This document shows positions 8,259 to 15,465 of a DNA stretch of 64,000 nucleotides, in pieces. The stretch lies in assembly GCF_000265385.1 (NCBI RefSeq), contig NC_018013.1, positions 1,205,001-1,269,000 on the forward strand, written 5' to 3'. The DNA comes from Aequorivita sublithincola DSM 14238 (GTDB lineage: Bacteria; Bacteroidota; Bacteroidia; Flavobacteriales; Flavobacteriaceae). A program made the position numbers and the translations under genes. Each line of letters begins with the position of its first letter. Position 1 is the first letter of the stretch. The notes under the pieces are model-generated. The model had not been told where the DNA came from, searched no databases, and saw nothing but the letters and a program-made list of their open reading frames with translations.

Positions 8259-8460
8259 CTCTATTTTTTCTGTAGATTATGTAAATGCCGAATAGAATAC
8301 CCATCGCTAAAAGAATCCAAAGGTTTTCATCTAATGGAAGTTCAGGTGCATTAGTAGTACCACCGCCACCACTACTACTACTACCAGGTGGCGGAGGCCC
8401 TTGCGCGCCTTTAGCTGCTTGGAAAGCAAACATTATAACGTTATAAATAAGTGATGCCAT
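8239..8460 (-). CDS. Small membrane-anchored protein with Pro/Gly/Ser linker
   Basis: This 73-residue protein has an N-terminal hydrophobic segment (about residues 3-14), a low-complexity linker of four prolines, four serines and four glycines (about 22-37), and a C-terminal membrane helix (about 46-62) capped by basic YRKNRAINK. The sequence PLDENLWILLAMGILFG resembles the C-terminal anchors of many small Flavobacteriia proteins of unknown role. It overlaps ribE tail-to-tail by 20 nt. A simple GGN/CCN repeat encodes the linker, so its length may vary between strains. No function can be assigned. Confidence 0.6.
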   Translation of the reverse strand: MASLIYNVIMFAFQAAKGAQGPPPPGSSSSGGGGTTNAPELPLDENLWILLAMGILFGIYIIYRKNRAINKAA

Positions 8461-8640
8461 TGTGGTTTCTTAACTATTTTGTGTTATATTAAAACGCCTA
8501 AAAATAGTATTTTTTTTTGATGCGGAATGATAAAAATGTGTTTTTGGCTTTTGTCAATGATCTAATTGAAACTAAAACACGGTAGATTAATTCAAAAATT
8601 GAATCGGCATTTCTGTCAAAAAAGTTGTCCAACTTGGGCT

Positions 8641-8660
8641 CACTTCGACTGCGCTCAGTA
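8641..8660. repeat. TTCGACTGCGCTCAG-type repeat, intergenic copy
   Basis: CACTTCGACTGCGCTCAGTA matches the core of the copy inside metG (22444-22468). It lies in the 270-nt space between the 73-codon gene and the tRNA, where no other gene is seen. Confidence 0.75.
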
Positions 8661-8731
8661 TAAACTTCTCGCCACTATCAATTAGACTCAACAAAAATCT
8701 CAATGAAAAACAACGAATTGATTGTAAAAAG

Positions 8732-8805
8732 TGGTCCCACATGGGCTCGAACCATGGACCCTCTGATTATGAGTCAGATGCTCTAACCAGCTGAGCTATG
8801 GGACC
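8732..8805 (-). tRNA. tRNA with CAT anticodon (Met elongator or Ile2)
   Basis: Read on the minus strand, acceptor arms GGTCCCA and TGGGACC pair over 7 bp with discriminator A. The D-arm contains AGCTCAGCTGGTTAGAGC, the anticodon stem TCTGA/TCAGA frames loop CTCATAA, and the T-arm contains GGTTCGAGCC. The anticodon complement is at 8769-8771. CCA is not encoded. A CAT anticodon with this loop fits elongator Met or, after lysidine modification, Ile; these cannot be separated with certainty by eye. The absence of initiator features (mispaired first pair, three G-C anticodon-stem pairs) excludes fMet. Confidence 0.95.
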
Positions 8806-8916
8806 GTTATTGTTGTCAAAATTTCAAAATATTTATCCGAACTTTAGGTTGAAAAACGACCGAGTGGGATAAATAACAGGATTGCAAATGTAAAACACTT
8901 TGCAAATACAACAAAA

Positions 8917-9330
8917 CTATTTTTCGTTATTCTCAATTTCTTGGCAAAGCTCCACCAATACACCGTTTGCAGATTTAGGATGAAGGAACGCCACCAGCTT
9001 GTTATCTGCTCCCTTTTTAGGGGTTTCATTTAGCAATATAAACCCTTCATCTTTAAGCCTTTTCATCTCCTTTTTGATGTCCGCTACTGCAAAAGCTATA
9101 TGATGAATTCCCTCTCCACGTTTCTCTATAAATTTGGCAATTGGGCTGTCTGAATTTGTCGCTTCTAAGAGCTCAATTTTACTCTCACCACATTGAAAAA
9201 AGGATGTTTCTACTCCTTCGCTCTCCACTTTTTCACTTTTATAAGGTGCATTACCCAACAATGCTTCATAAATTTTGTTCGCTTCGGCTATATTCTTCAC
9301 CGCAATCCCTATATGCTCTATCTTATTCAT
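8917..9330 (-). CDS. mce: Methylmalonyl-CoA epimerase
   Basis: This 137-residue VOC-fold enzyme interconverts (R)- and (S)-methylmalonyl-CoA in propionate metabolism. It starts NKIEHIGIAVKNIAEANKIY with a metal-binding His and has the second half EGIHHIAFAVADIKKEM and the terminal VLVELCQEI carrying the metal-binding Glu. The length and two-halved structure match the family. It stands alone between the tRNA and the M28 peptidase; its partner methylmalonyl-CoA mutase is not in this window. Confidence 0.92.
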   Translation of the reverse strand: MNKIEHIGIAVKNIAEANKIYEALLGNAPYKSEKVESEGVETSFFQCGESKIELLEATNSDSPIAKFIEKRGEGIHHIAFAVADIKKEMKRLKDEGFILLNETPKKGADNKLVAFLHPKSANGVLVELCQEIENNEK

Positions 9331-9437
9331 AAATATATTCGTTTAAAAGAGTATTCTTTAAATGAAAAGCTTCAAAAATACAAAGTATAATCGCCATATC
9401 AGTGCTTTAGTAAAATCAACCAAAAACTATATGCACA

Positions 9438-11807
9438 TTAATAATCTATGGATTGATTTGGAGAAACGGAAAGCGAATCTTGAGCTTTCATTTTCAACGA
9501 ATCTATAGAAAAAGTACGTTTTACCATTACTGCATCCGTAATTACAAAAGGTTTCGGCATTGTGAAATTTGGTCGTTTTAAAATGTTGAATTGGGAATCT
9601 GTCATCAAATCAAAAGAATATTCCACAACTTTAAAAGAAACTCGATTGCCTTTTTCTACTGAAAAATTTACTTTTAAGGAATCATTCTCAGAAACATAAT
9701 AATTGATCAGCGCAGCATTCTTAGTTCCTCGATATGCTTTCGTTTTTTCTGAAACTAGCATTTTTTGTCCATTGAATTCCAAAGATTTGAAAGAAACGTT
9801 TTCAGTGTTGTACAAATCTATTTTATTAACTCTTCGCTTTGGAATTATAATAAATTTAACCTTTCGAAGGTTTTCAACTAGAGTGTCTTCCTTCAGAATT
9901 ACTTCAAAATTTGGAATGTATTTTTCAGGTGCTTGAGCCGCGAAGGTGAAGTTGGTTCCATATTTATTATATGCTGCGTCGCCTTCCAAAACATTGGAGG
10001 CATATTCAGGGTTTTCGCCTAAATATTGTTTGGTCCATTCGTCAATTTCTTTATCATAAGTGAGCCAGAAGGTTTTGTCTGAATCTGCATCTTTATAGTA
10101 AACGAGACTATTCGGCTTTTTTCTTTCATCAGAAAAATCGCTTTTGGAATGTGCTTTTATTAAGAAAAATATAGCAAGCAAAAGGCATAAAGCAGAAACT
10201 ATTCCTTTCTTTTTATAATAGCCGAAAACTGGCCAAAGAAGCGCAAAAAGTAAAACGGTGAAAACACAGCTAATTACTAGCATTTTCAATCCTAACCCAA
10301 CTGGAAAAAACTGAATAAGCGGAGCGAAAATAAAAATTGCAGGAACCGCCAAAAGCATCATTGCTAATAGGTTGGGGCGTTCTTGCCGAAGCATCACAAA
10401 GAAAGATAACAACCCAAAAAACACTGGAATTATAAAATATGCCGCTCCTTTTATAATAATGAATACCGCTAGATTTATTAAAATCCAAAAGAAAATGGGA
10501 GCTACATAAAATGAAGGTTCGCTGAATTTCTTGGTAAATTTTTTATAAATCGCAAACGTAATTGCCAAGGAAAAGAATACAAAAAACACAATATACCAAT
10601 GTCCGTTATAGGTAAATCCTTGCTGGATTTCAGAATATTGAGGATAAAAGATTAAAATCAATTTCCAGCCAAAAAACCCCATAAGACCGCAAATAATAAA
10701 TGAAAGTAAAAACGGAACAAAGCCCAAAGCCATTGTTTTTCCATCTAGTTTTTTTTTGTAAAGTCCGTAGAATATGAGGAAAACGAATAACACAGTTGCC
10801 AAAATGAGCATCGGCAAAATCCAAGAAAAAGGATAGCTTACCATTTTTATAATCGGGAAGTTGAAATAAACATCGTCTGTTTCAGACTTCAACGTTGAAA
10901 GGTCTGCGTTTGAAAAATAATGAATCAGTGGCAAAAGGTAGCTGCCTTGATGGGCAAGACTATTTCTACTTAAATTTTGAAAAGTATCGTTGGCGGTATG
11001 ATAATTGAAATGACTGTCAATAAAAGCGAAGAAAAAGCTATCAATATCGCCATCTTCTCTAAAAATAGTAGAATCCGTGTCGTTCGGCAGCATTTTATAA
11101 ACGCTGTACATTAATGAAGTAGCCACTGGGAAATCTGGATTCGCTTTTATGAATTGCTTTACTAAATTTGAGTTTCCGCCGTTAGTTTCCAAAATCATAT
11201 TGCTTGGACCGCTACTTCCACGAGCTTCAAAGTTTAATACCAAAGCTATATTTTTTGCCCACGGATGTTCGTTTACAAATAGTTTGGCGCCGTCTAACCC
11301 AATTTCCTCCGCATCAGAAAAAAGAATAATGATATCGTTTTTAGGTTTTTCGCCTGAAGCCAAATATGCACGGATACTTTCCAAAATAGTAACTAACCCA
11401 CTTCCAGCATCACTGGCGCCAAAGGAAGGCACTAGAGCACTATCGTAATGTGAAAGCAACAAAAGTGCTTTTCCGTTTTCAGTACCTTTTATTCTTGCAA
11501 CAATATTTATAGGCTTATTGAGCGTTTTAGATTCTGGATTTAGGCTAAACCCTTCTTGAATATGTGGTTCAAGCCCTAATTTACCTAATTCAGCAATTAA
11601 TAATTTTCGTACTTCCGTGTGGCCTTCAGAACCTAAGTAGTGTGGTTTTTTTGAGATTTCATATAAAGGCTCCAATGCTCTATCAACGGAAAATTCTTTA
11701 GCGGGAGCGGCTATGTCTCCATCATAATGCGGTGTTAATCCGTAAAAACTATAAAACACTAGCGCGATGACGAAGAGTAGTGATAAAATAGCGTCAAATT
11801 TTCTCAT
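9438..11807 (-). CDS. Membrane-bound M28 family zinc aminopeptidase
   Basis: The protein has 789 residues. An N-terminal signal anchor (about 7-25) is followed by an M28 peptidase domain (about 50-310). Its zinc ligands are visible in LLSHYDSALVPSFGASDAGSG, DAEEIGLDGAK (catalytic Glu pair), NFEARGSSG and FNYHTANDT. A block of about eight transmembrane helices (about 325-555) follows, then a C-terminal beta-rich domain of about 220 residues that should face the periplasm. This is the Fxna/ER-aminopeptidase-like layout rather than a soluble M28 enzyme. The likely role is exopeptidase action at the membrane; substrates are unknown. It lies alone, divergent from the CBS gene. Confidence 0.88.
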   Translation of the reverse strand: MRKFDAILSLLFVIALVFYSFYGLTPHYDGDIAAPAKEFSVDRALEPLYEISKKPHYLGSEGHTEVRKLLIAELGKLGLEPHIQEGFSLNPESKTLNKPINIVARIKGTENGKALLLLSHYDSALVPSFGASDAGSGLVTILESIRAYLASGEKPKNDIIILFSDAEEIGLDGAKLFVNEHPWAKNIALVLNFEARGSSGPSNMILETNGGNSNLVKQFIKANPDFPVATSLMYSVYKMLPNDTDSTIFREDGDIDSFFFAFIDSHFNYHTANDTFQNLSRNSLAHQGSYLLPLIHYFSNADLSTLKSETDDVYFNFPIIKMVSYPFSWILPMLILATVLFVFLIFYGLYKKKLDGKTMALGFVPFLLSFIICGLMGFFGWKLILIFYPQYSEIQQGFTYNGHWYIVFFVFFSLAITFAIYKKFTKKFSEPSFYVAPIFFWILINLAVFIIIKGAAYFIIPVFFGLLSFFVMLRQERPNLLAMMLLAVPAIFIFAPLIQFFPVGLGLKMLVISCVFTVLLFALLWPVFGYYKKKGIVSALCLLLAIFFLIKAHSKSDFSDERKKPNSLVYYKDADSDKTFWLTYDKEIDEWTKQYLGENPEYASNVLEGDAAYNKYGTNFTFAAQAPEKYIPNFEVILKEDTLVENLRKVKFIIIPKRRVNKIDLYNTENVSFKSLEFNGQKMLVSEKTKAYRGTKNAALINYYVSENDSLKVNFSVEKGNRVSFKVVEYSFDLMTDSQFNILKRPNFTMPKPFVITDAVMVKRTFSIDSLKMKAQDSLSVSPNQSIDY

Positions 11808-11928
11808 GGTCGGTCAGTTTGAAGTGTTAAAAATACAATTTTAAACGGAAGGAATTTTCTTCGGAATAAATACATTTCTATGATATAATAAAAATGACTA
11901 TCTTAGAAGTTCGCAAAAAATTGGAATT

Positions 11929-12390
11929 ATGGGAATCAAAAGTTTTATAGGCAAAAGAGCAAAGACTCAAAAAGGTTCTTCGGAAAAAATAAAGGTGTCT
12001 GATTATATGACGCGTAATTTAATTACATTTAGACCAGAACAATCAATTATGGAAGTTATGGAAGTTCTTTTGAAGAAGAGAATTTCTGGTGGTCCCGTGG
12101 TAAACGAAAAGAATGAATTGGTTGGAATTATTTCTGAAGGCGATTGTATGAAACAGCTTAGCGATTCCCGCTACCATAATCACCCAATGGAAGACGTTAA
12201 GGTTGAACAGCACATGATAAAAAATGTAGATACCATTGACGGTGAAATGAACGTGCTGGATGCCGCTAATATGTTTGTTGAGTCTAAACACCGACGCTTT
12301 CCTATTCTAGAAAATGGTAAACTTGCTGGACAAATAAGCCAAAGCGACGTACTACGAGCAGCGATGGAATTGAAAGGACAGACTTGGTAA
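11929..12390 (+). CDS. Protein with two CBS domains
   Basis: This 153-residue protein consists of a short basic leader followed by two CBS motifs forming one Bateman module. The first is VSDYMTRNLITFRPEQSIME through GISGGPVVNEKNELVGIISEGD; the second is VEQHMIKNVDTIDGE through HRRFPILENGKLAGQISQSD. Such modules bind adenine nucleotides and usually regulate a partner. No enzymatic domain is attached, so the partner must be encoded elsewhere. It is divergent from the M28 peptidase gene and followed by a long non-coding stretch. Confidence 0.9.
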   Translation: MGIKSFIGKRAKTQKGSSEKIKVSDYMTRNLITFRPEQSIMEVMEVLLKKRISGGPVVNEKNELVGIISEGDCMKQLSDSRYHNHPMEDVKVEQHMIKNVDTIDGEMNVLDAANMFVESKHRRFPILENGKLAGQISQSDVLRAAMELKGQTW

Positions 12391-13147
12391 TTACCACTTT
12401 TCTTTAAATATAAACCCTATTCTCTTATCTGGGTTTAGCTGTTATCAACCAAAATAAAGTTTTCAAAACTTAAAGCATTCACGTATAACAAAATGAGAAG
12501 CAATCGCCACAATATAATTTAGTGGATATACTTTTCCTTTTGAACCCCTATCCTAAGGCATTTGCTAAAATAAAATCCTTCCTTATACTTCTATAATTTT
12601 ATTCTCTAATATTAAATAGGTAATAGCAGCAATCAATACAATCTCTGCACATATCATTTTCAGCAATTATTCAAAATAATTTTTATCCAATCACAGAGTG
12701 AAAAATAGAATCAATGAAAAGCGGAATAATCATTACGAGACTTTCCAAAGAAATCATCTGCTTTCTTTTTGGACTATACACACCTTATAGTAATGATTAT
12801 TAAAATAAATTCCCTAATCAATAAACTACGGTTATAGCTAAAGAAAAGGAACCACAATTATTTTAATGATGCCAATTCGATTTTTGTAGAATTCTTAGAT
12901 TCAAAACAACTATTATTATTATATAGGCAAGTATTCAATCACTAAAGACCTATAACCTATTCCTTTCCTTATTCATATAAATAGATATATTAAATTATAG
13001 AAACCATAATTTAATAGCCTGTAAAACATGGTTTTTCCAATATTTAACTCAATTTGGTAAAGCGTTTGTAAATATTTAACTTTTATATTAAAACCGCACC
13101 CTAAGTTACTACGTACATTTAGAACATTAACTTAAAAAGATACCATT
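12391..13147. other. 757-bp AT-rich non-coding stretch
   Basis: No reading frame of convincing length or composition is seen on either strand. A small inverted repeat (TAAATTAT/ATAATTTA, about 12991-13013) is present, and the last 100 nt before the ferritin-like gene contain TACATTTA (13114-13121), a weak -7 element. The length is far above the usual spacing here, so it may hold a leader or small RNA for the ferritin-like pair, or be decayed DNA. Confidence 0.5.
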
Positions 13148-13906
13148 ATGAAAAACAAAATCAATGAAGAGTTACCTACAACAAAAAATGATCGTAGGAG
13201 ATTTTTAAAACTGAGCGGAGCAGCCGTAGTAGGTGCCGGGTTATTTTTTATGACCGGATGTAGCGACGATGACGAAGTACTAATGCCCAACACCCCACCA
13301 GATGCTTTTGATCTAGGAGGTGGAAATCTAGGAATATTAAACTATGCGTATGCTCTAGAACAACTGGAGGCAGCATTTTATACGCAAGTTGTACAAGGAA
13401 GTTATTTTGCTAGCGCAAATGCTAGAGAGAAAACGTTATTCCGAGACATTTACAATCATGAGGTAATACATAGAGATTTCTTTAAAACTGCGATTAGTGC
13501 AGCTGTAGATCAAAGTATGGTTTTACCTACTTTAGAATTTGATTTTTCTGCTGTCGATTTCGGTAGTAGAGATGCAGTTCTTGGACTTTCACAAGTATTG
13601 GAAGATACAGGTGTTAGAGCTTATAATGGAGCTGGACAATTAATTGATGTTAGTGATTCTGCTGGTCAAACATATTTGTTGTTAGCAGGAAAAATAGTTT
13701 CGGTTGAAGCAAGACATGCTTCTGCAATTAGAGATTTAATAAATCCAGGTTCTATGGATTTTGCTGGTGATGATGTTTTAATAGGTCTTGGCGGAACTGG
13801 TCCTGCTTTTGATAAAGCAGCAGCTCCAAAGACTATCTTAAATGAAGTAATTGCAACAGGATTTCTAAAAACTGAGTTTACAGCATTCGACTTGCCAAAC
13901 TTCTAA
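13148..13906 (+). CDS. Ferritin-like domain lipoprotein with Tat-type leader
   Basis: This 252-residue protein starts with a twin-arginine leader, NDRRRFLKLSGAAVVGAG, ending in the lipobox FFMTGC with Cys38, so it is probably a folded, Tat-exported lipoprotein. The mature part shows the four-helix ferritin-like pattern (Ferritin_2/DUF4439 group): LEQLEAAFYTQVV, IYNHEVIHRDFFKTA, LEDTGVRAYNGAG and VSVEARHASAIRDL. The Glu and His residues of E-x-x-E/H type in these helices could bind metal. The second gene, 31 nt downstream, encodes a paralogue with the same motif order. Related proteins are described as desiccation-associated; enzymatic activity is unknown. Confidence 0.85.
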   Translation: MKNKINEELPTTKNDRRRFLKLSGAAVVGAGLFFMTGCSDDDEVLMPNTPPDAFDLGGGNLGILNYAYALEQLEAAFYTQVVQGSYFASANAREKTLFRDIYNHEVIHRDFFKTAISAAVDQSMVLPTLEFDFSAVDFGSRDAVLGLSQVLEDTGVRAYNGAGQLIDVSDSAGQTYLLLAGKIVSVEARHASAIRDLINPGSMDFAGDDVLIGLGGTGPAFDKAAAPKTILNEVIATGFLKTEFTAFDLPNF

Positions 13907-13937
13907 AAATAACTATCAATCTTAAAAATATAATATT

Positions 13938-14765
13938 ATGAATTTTATAAAAATATTGGATATCCTTTCAGACGATAAACTTTTAAAAGAGAAAAGCTCT
14001 AGAAGGGATTCATTTCAGCAATTTAAAAATGTTGGTAAAAACGTTGCATTAGCATCAATACCTTTTGCTTTGGCCGCAACAAGTTCTAAAACTAAAGCAG
14101 CTACGCTTGCGATGGGCTTTGGAAACAAAATGGCTTCCAACGAAGACGTACTAAAATTTGCATTGACCTTAGAATATTTGGAACGCGAATTTTACCAATT
14201 AGGCTTAGACAGTGGTGTTATCCCTGCAGCAGATGAAACTGTTTTTTCTACTATTTCACGACACGAGGATGCACACGTAGATTTTCTACTTGCTGCTCTT
14301 GGGTTACAAGATGGTGATCTTAAACCAGAATTCGATTTTACAGGAGCACCTGGTGGATTGAATCTTGATCCGTTTAATGATTACCCAACTTTTATGGCTC
14401 TTGCTCAAGGTTTTGAAGACACTGGAGTTCGCGCATATAAAGGACAGGCTGGAGCATTGGCCAATGATAATGATCTATTGACTTATGCTTTGCAGATTCA
14501 TTCCGTAGAAGCTCGTCACGCATCACAAGTAAGAAGAATGCGTGGAGAAAAAGGATGGATTACTAGATCTAATAATTCTTTACCTTCAGCTTTCGCTCCA
14601 ATTTATGGAGGTTCGACTCCAGAGAGCAACTTGATTCAAGGTGGTGTAAACTTAAGTGGTTTATTCGGTTCAGTAGGTGGCGATGATGCCGTAACTGAAG
14701 CATTCGATGAGCCATTGACTATGAATGAAGTATTAGCAATTGGTGGAATTTTCATCGTTTCATAA
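13938..14765 (+). CDS. Ferritin-like domain protein, paralogue of the upstream gene
   Basis: This 275-residue protein has the leader SSRRDSFQQFKNVGKNVALA, a weaker twin-arginine motif (Arg22-Arg23) and a hydrophobic stretch without a lipobox Cys, so it may be exported as a soluble partner. The helices LEYLEREFYQLGL, ISRHEDAHVDFLLAAL, FEDTGVRAYKGQAG and HSVEARHASQVRRM line up with those of the upstream protein. It is in tandem with only 31 nt between, which suggests a two-subunit unit. A strong terminator follows at 14793-14817. Metal binding is inferred from the family, not shown. Confidence 0.85.
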   Translation: MNFIKILDILSDDKLLKEKSSRRDSFQQFKNVGKNVALASIPFALAATSSKTKAATLAMGFGNKMASNEDVLKFALTLEYLEREFYQLGLDSGVIPAADETVFSTISRHEDAHVDFLLAALGLQDGDLKPEFDFTGAPGGLNLDPFNDYPTFMALAQGFEDTGVRAYKGQAGALANDNDLLTYALQIHSVEARHASQVRRMRGEKGWITRSNNSLPSAFAPIYGGSTPESNLIQGGVNLSGLFGSVGGDDAVTEAFDEPLTMNEVLAIGGIFIVS

Positions 14766-14792
14766 TCCCCAAATCTTTTTTTACAATAATTA

Positions 14793-14817
14793 ATCCCGGA
14801 AATTCCGGGATTTTTTT
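14793..14817 (+). terminator. Intrinsic terminator after the ferritin-like pair
   Basis: ATCCCGG and CCGGGAT arms (extendable to 9 bp) are followed by seven Ts. It closes the two-gene ferritin-like transcript. Confidence 0.88.
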
Positions 14818-15058
14818 ATGAAGTATTTTGAGATAGAAGTAAAAGAGTTTAAATAATATAAATATTTGATTATTAATAATTTAAACAATAATTATTTCCA
14901 ATATTAAGAAGTCATAGTCATTTTCAAACGGTTACAAACAACTATAAACGAAAGTAAGTATGTAACAACCAACTACAATTTTGATGTCGCCGTACGTTTG
15001 TCCTGTCGAATAATGAAGTTCGATAGTATCAATTGTTTAACATTAAAATTTAGAAATC

Positions 15059-15394
15059 ATGAACGCACTTAGAAACACAGTACAGTTGATTGGAAGATTG
15101 GGGCAAGACCCAGAAATCGTGACATTTGCCGATGGCAACAAAATGGCCAAATTCTCAATGGCCACGGATGACAGTTACAAAGACAAAGACGGTAAAAAAG
15201 TAGAACGCGCTTACTGGCACAATATCGTTGTGAAAGGTGGTCTAGTAAAAATTGTAGAGAGTTACATAACTAAAGGCCAAGAAATCGTAATTGAAGGTAA
15301 ATTAACCAACCGCTCTTGGGACGATAAAGAAGGTAACAAACATTATATTACTGAAGTATTATGCAATGAGCTAGTCATGCTGGGGAGTAAATAA
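15059..15394 (+). CDS. ssb: Single-stranded DNA-binding protein, short form without acidic tip
   Basis: This 111-residue OB-fold protein begins NALRNTVQLIGRLGQDPEI and includes KMAKFSMATDDSYKD, AYWHNIVVKGGLVKIVESY and KGQEIVIEGKLTNRSWDD, all typical of bacterial SSB. It ends directly after the OB fold with ELVMLGSK and lacks the Gly-rich linker and acidic DDDIPF-like tip that recruits RecQ, PriA and others. It is therefore probably a second SSB beside a full-length one elsewhere. It is followed by a terminator and then by recQ, an SSB-interacting helicase in other bacteria. Confidence 0.93.
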   Translation: MNALRNTVQLIGRLGQDPEIVTFADGNKMAKFSMATDDSYKDKDGKKVERAYWHNIVVKGGLVKIVESYITKGQEIVIEGKLTNRSWDDKEGNKHYITEVLCNELVMLGSK

Positions 15395-15411
15395 AATGAC
15401 TAGCCACATCA

Positions 15412-15438
15412 AGCCCCTACTTTTTGTGGGGGCTTTTT
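15412..15438 (+). terminator. Intrinsic terminator after ssb
   Basis: AGCCCCTAC and GTGGGGGCT pair over 9 bp (one G-U) around a T loop and are followed by TTTTT. It separates ssb from recQ. Confidence 0.88.
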
Positions 15439-15465
15439 AAATTTCAAATCTTTATTTTTACAAAA

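Noticed and set aside
10270-10824. Minus-strand frames of 60-70 codons inside the M28 peptidase
   Set aside because: They overlap a long conserved gene in other frames, with no recognisable product.
15424-15465. Longer recQ frame starting in the ssb terminator
   Set aside because: It reads through the terminator hairpin and encodes a Phe-rich stretch without homology; METTTQ at 15466 is preferred.
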